Assembly: GCA_947447095.1 (NCBI GenBank)
Contig: CANFIL010000071.1
Location: forward strand, 1 to 6,441
Source of the DNA: Actinomycetota bacterium
Lineage (GTDB): Bacteria > Actinomycetota > Actinomycetes > S36-B12 > UBA5976
Length of the DNA stretch: 6,441 nucleotides
Direction of reading: 5' to 3'
The translations under genes were made by a program, and so were the position numbers. A model generated the notes under the pieces. That model ran no database searches, was not told the origin of the DNA, and saw only the letters and a program-made list of their open reading frames with translations. Positions 6,281 to 6,441 of the stretch are shown piece by piece. Each line of letters begins with the position of its first letter. Within the stretch, counting starts at the first letter, position 1.

Positions 6281-6286
6281 CTCCTT
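6281..6286 (-). promoter_or_regulatory. Shine-Dalgarno of the NiCoT gene
   Basis: AAGGAG on the minus strand, 4 nt before the ATG at 6276; it fixes the start. It is the only strong ribosome binding site among the complete genes of the window. Its first two bases overlap the outer end of the inverted repeat at 6285-6307. Confidence 0.75.
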
Positions 6287-6307
6287 ATTGCAAATTACTT
6301 GCAATAA
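6285..6307. promoter_or_regulatory. Nur-box-like operator (nickel-responsive Fur-family repressor site)
   Basis: Perfect inverted repeat with 9-bp arms, TTATTGCAA (6285-6293) and TTGCAATAA (6299-6307), separated by ATTAC. Its core (6288-6304) is TTGCAA-N5-TTGCAA, exactly the nur-box consensus known from Streptomyces, where Ni-loaded Nur represses nickel uptake genes and sodF. It sits 8 to 31 nt upstream of a nickel permease start, overlapping the likely transcription start, the right place for repression. The gene for Nur is not identified in the window. Confidence 0.75.
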
Positions 6308-6321
6308 ATACCTTACGGCAA
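6292..6321 (-). promoter_or_regulatory. Candidate promoter of the NiCoT operon
   Basis: The minus strand has TTGCCG (6316-6321), an 18-nt spacer and TAATTT (6292-6297). The -10 would lie within the operator. The leader would be under 10 nt, which is short for a gene that uses a Shine-Dalgarno; TATTTA (6305-6310) is an alternative -10 giving a leader of about 20 nt but with a poor -35. Either way the operator covers the promoter or start site. Confidence 0.35.
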
Positions 6322-6326
6322 TAAGG
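6318..6326. repeat. Third GCAATAA half-site beside the operator
   Basis: GCAATAAGG repeats the right arm of the operator (GCAATAA at 6301-6307) 17 nt further on, and it is the exact inverse of CCTTATTGC at 6283-6291, giving an outer 9-bp inverted repeat around the inner one. This may be a second, weaker regulator contact or a leftover of a duplicated half-site. Confidence 0.4.
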
Positions 6327-6354
6327 GCAGGTCCGCATTCTCTGGATATTTCGG

Positions 6355-6375
6355 GCTTTTCCGCCCCTCAAAAGC
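6355..6375. promoter_or_regulatory. Inverted repeat upstream of the right-edge gene
   Basis: GCTTTT (6355-6360) and AAAAGC (6370-6375) form 6-bp arms with a 9-nt spacer. They cover the expected -35 region of the rightward promoter. GGGC/GCCC (6353-6356, 6363-6366) could alternatively pair. It could be a small operator or chance. Confidence 0.25.
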
Positions 6376-6380
6376 GAAGG

Positions 6381-6386
6381 TAGGCT
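6381..6386 (+). promoter_or_regulatory. -10 element for right-edge gene
   Basis: TAGGCT, the same hexamer as before bcp, lies 6 nt before the ATG at 6393, one base closer than in the three other leaderless genes. A GGAG ends 1 nt before the ATG, too close for normal Shine-Dalgarno use. Confidence 0.45.
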
Positions 6387-6392
6387 TGGAGT

Positions 6393-6441
6393 ATGACTTC
6401 TCCAAAAAGCGCCGATCAGATCGCAGCTGAAATCTCTCAGA
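6393..6441 (+). CDS. 5' end of an unidentified gene, truncated by window edge
   Basis: An ATG opens a frame that stays open to the edge, 16 codons reading MTSPKSADQIAAEISQ. Too little is visible to name a family; the segment looks like a polar start leading into a helix. A TAGGCT hexamer 6 nt upstream supports this start. It is divergent from the NiCoT operon across a 116-nt region that holds the Nur-like box, so it may share nickel control or even encode the regulator, but nothing in the visible residues shows this. Confidence 0.5.
   Translation, partial: MTSPKSADQIAAEISQ

Noticed and set aside
6353..6366. GGGC/GCCC hairpin as a terminator
   Set aside because: Only four pairs and no U-tract on either strand; it lies between two divergent starts, where no terminator is needed.

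Overview
The window looks like a piece of an actinobacterial chromosome of intermediate G+C (roughly half by eye). Three things point that way. Three genes have a TANNNT -10 hexamer exactly 7 nt before the ATG and no usable Shine-Dalgarno, as in leaderless transcripts. The peroxiredoxin has the active-site wording usual in actinobacterial Bcp proteins (PAAMTPGC). A perfect match to the Streptomyces nickel regulator (Nur) box lies upstream of a nickel transporter. A free-living planktonic lineage is a guess; genus cannot be read from the sequence.

Left part (1-2636): a class B flavin monooxygenase on + enters from outside the window and ends 14 nt from the end of a convergent short-chain dehydrogenase (SDR) on -. 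Between that SDR and the next gene lie its leaderless promoter with a small inverted repeat, a stem-loop, a tRNA-Leu(UAG) with encoded CCA on -, and a probable tRNA promoter. Middle (2637-3428): a second, FabG-like SDR on +, leaderless, whose last 16 nt overlap the end of a convergent MFS gene.

Right part (3413-6276): a tight minus-strand cluster transcribed NiCoT nickel/cobalt permease, then Bcp/PrxQ peroxiredoxin (17-nt gap), then an MFS permease (stop and start codons abut). The permease is the only complete gene in the window with a strong Shine-Dalgarno, and directly upstream is a 9-bp perfect inverted repeat containing TTGCAA-N5-TTGCAA. I infer a nickel-repressed operon coupling nickel import to peroxide removal, with the MFS protein as a possible metal-related partner. 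The peroxiredoxin also seems to have its own leaderless promoter, so the two distal genes may be expressed when the permease is off. At the right edge a divergent + gene begins (16 codons visible) and shares this regulatory region.

No mobile element, CRISPR array or rRNA was seen, and no gene-free stretch exceeds 300 bases. The most interesting part is the nickel-linked cluster and its operator; the rest is ordinary metabolism with instructive leaderless architecture.
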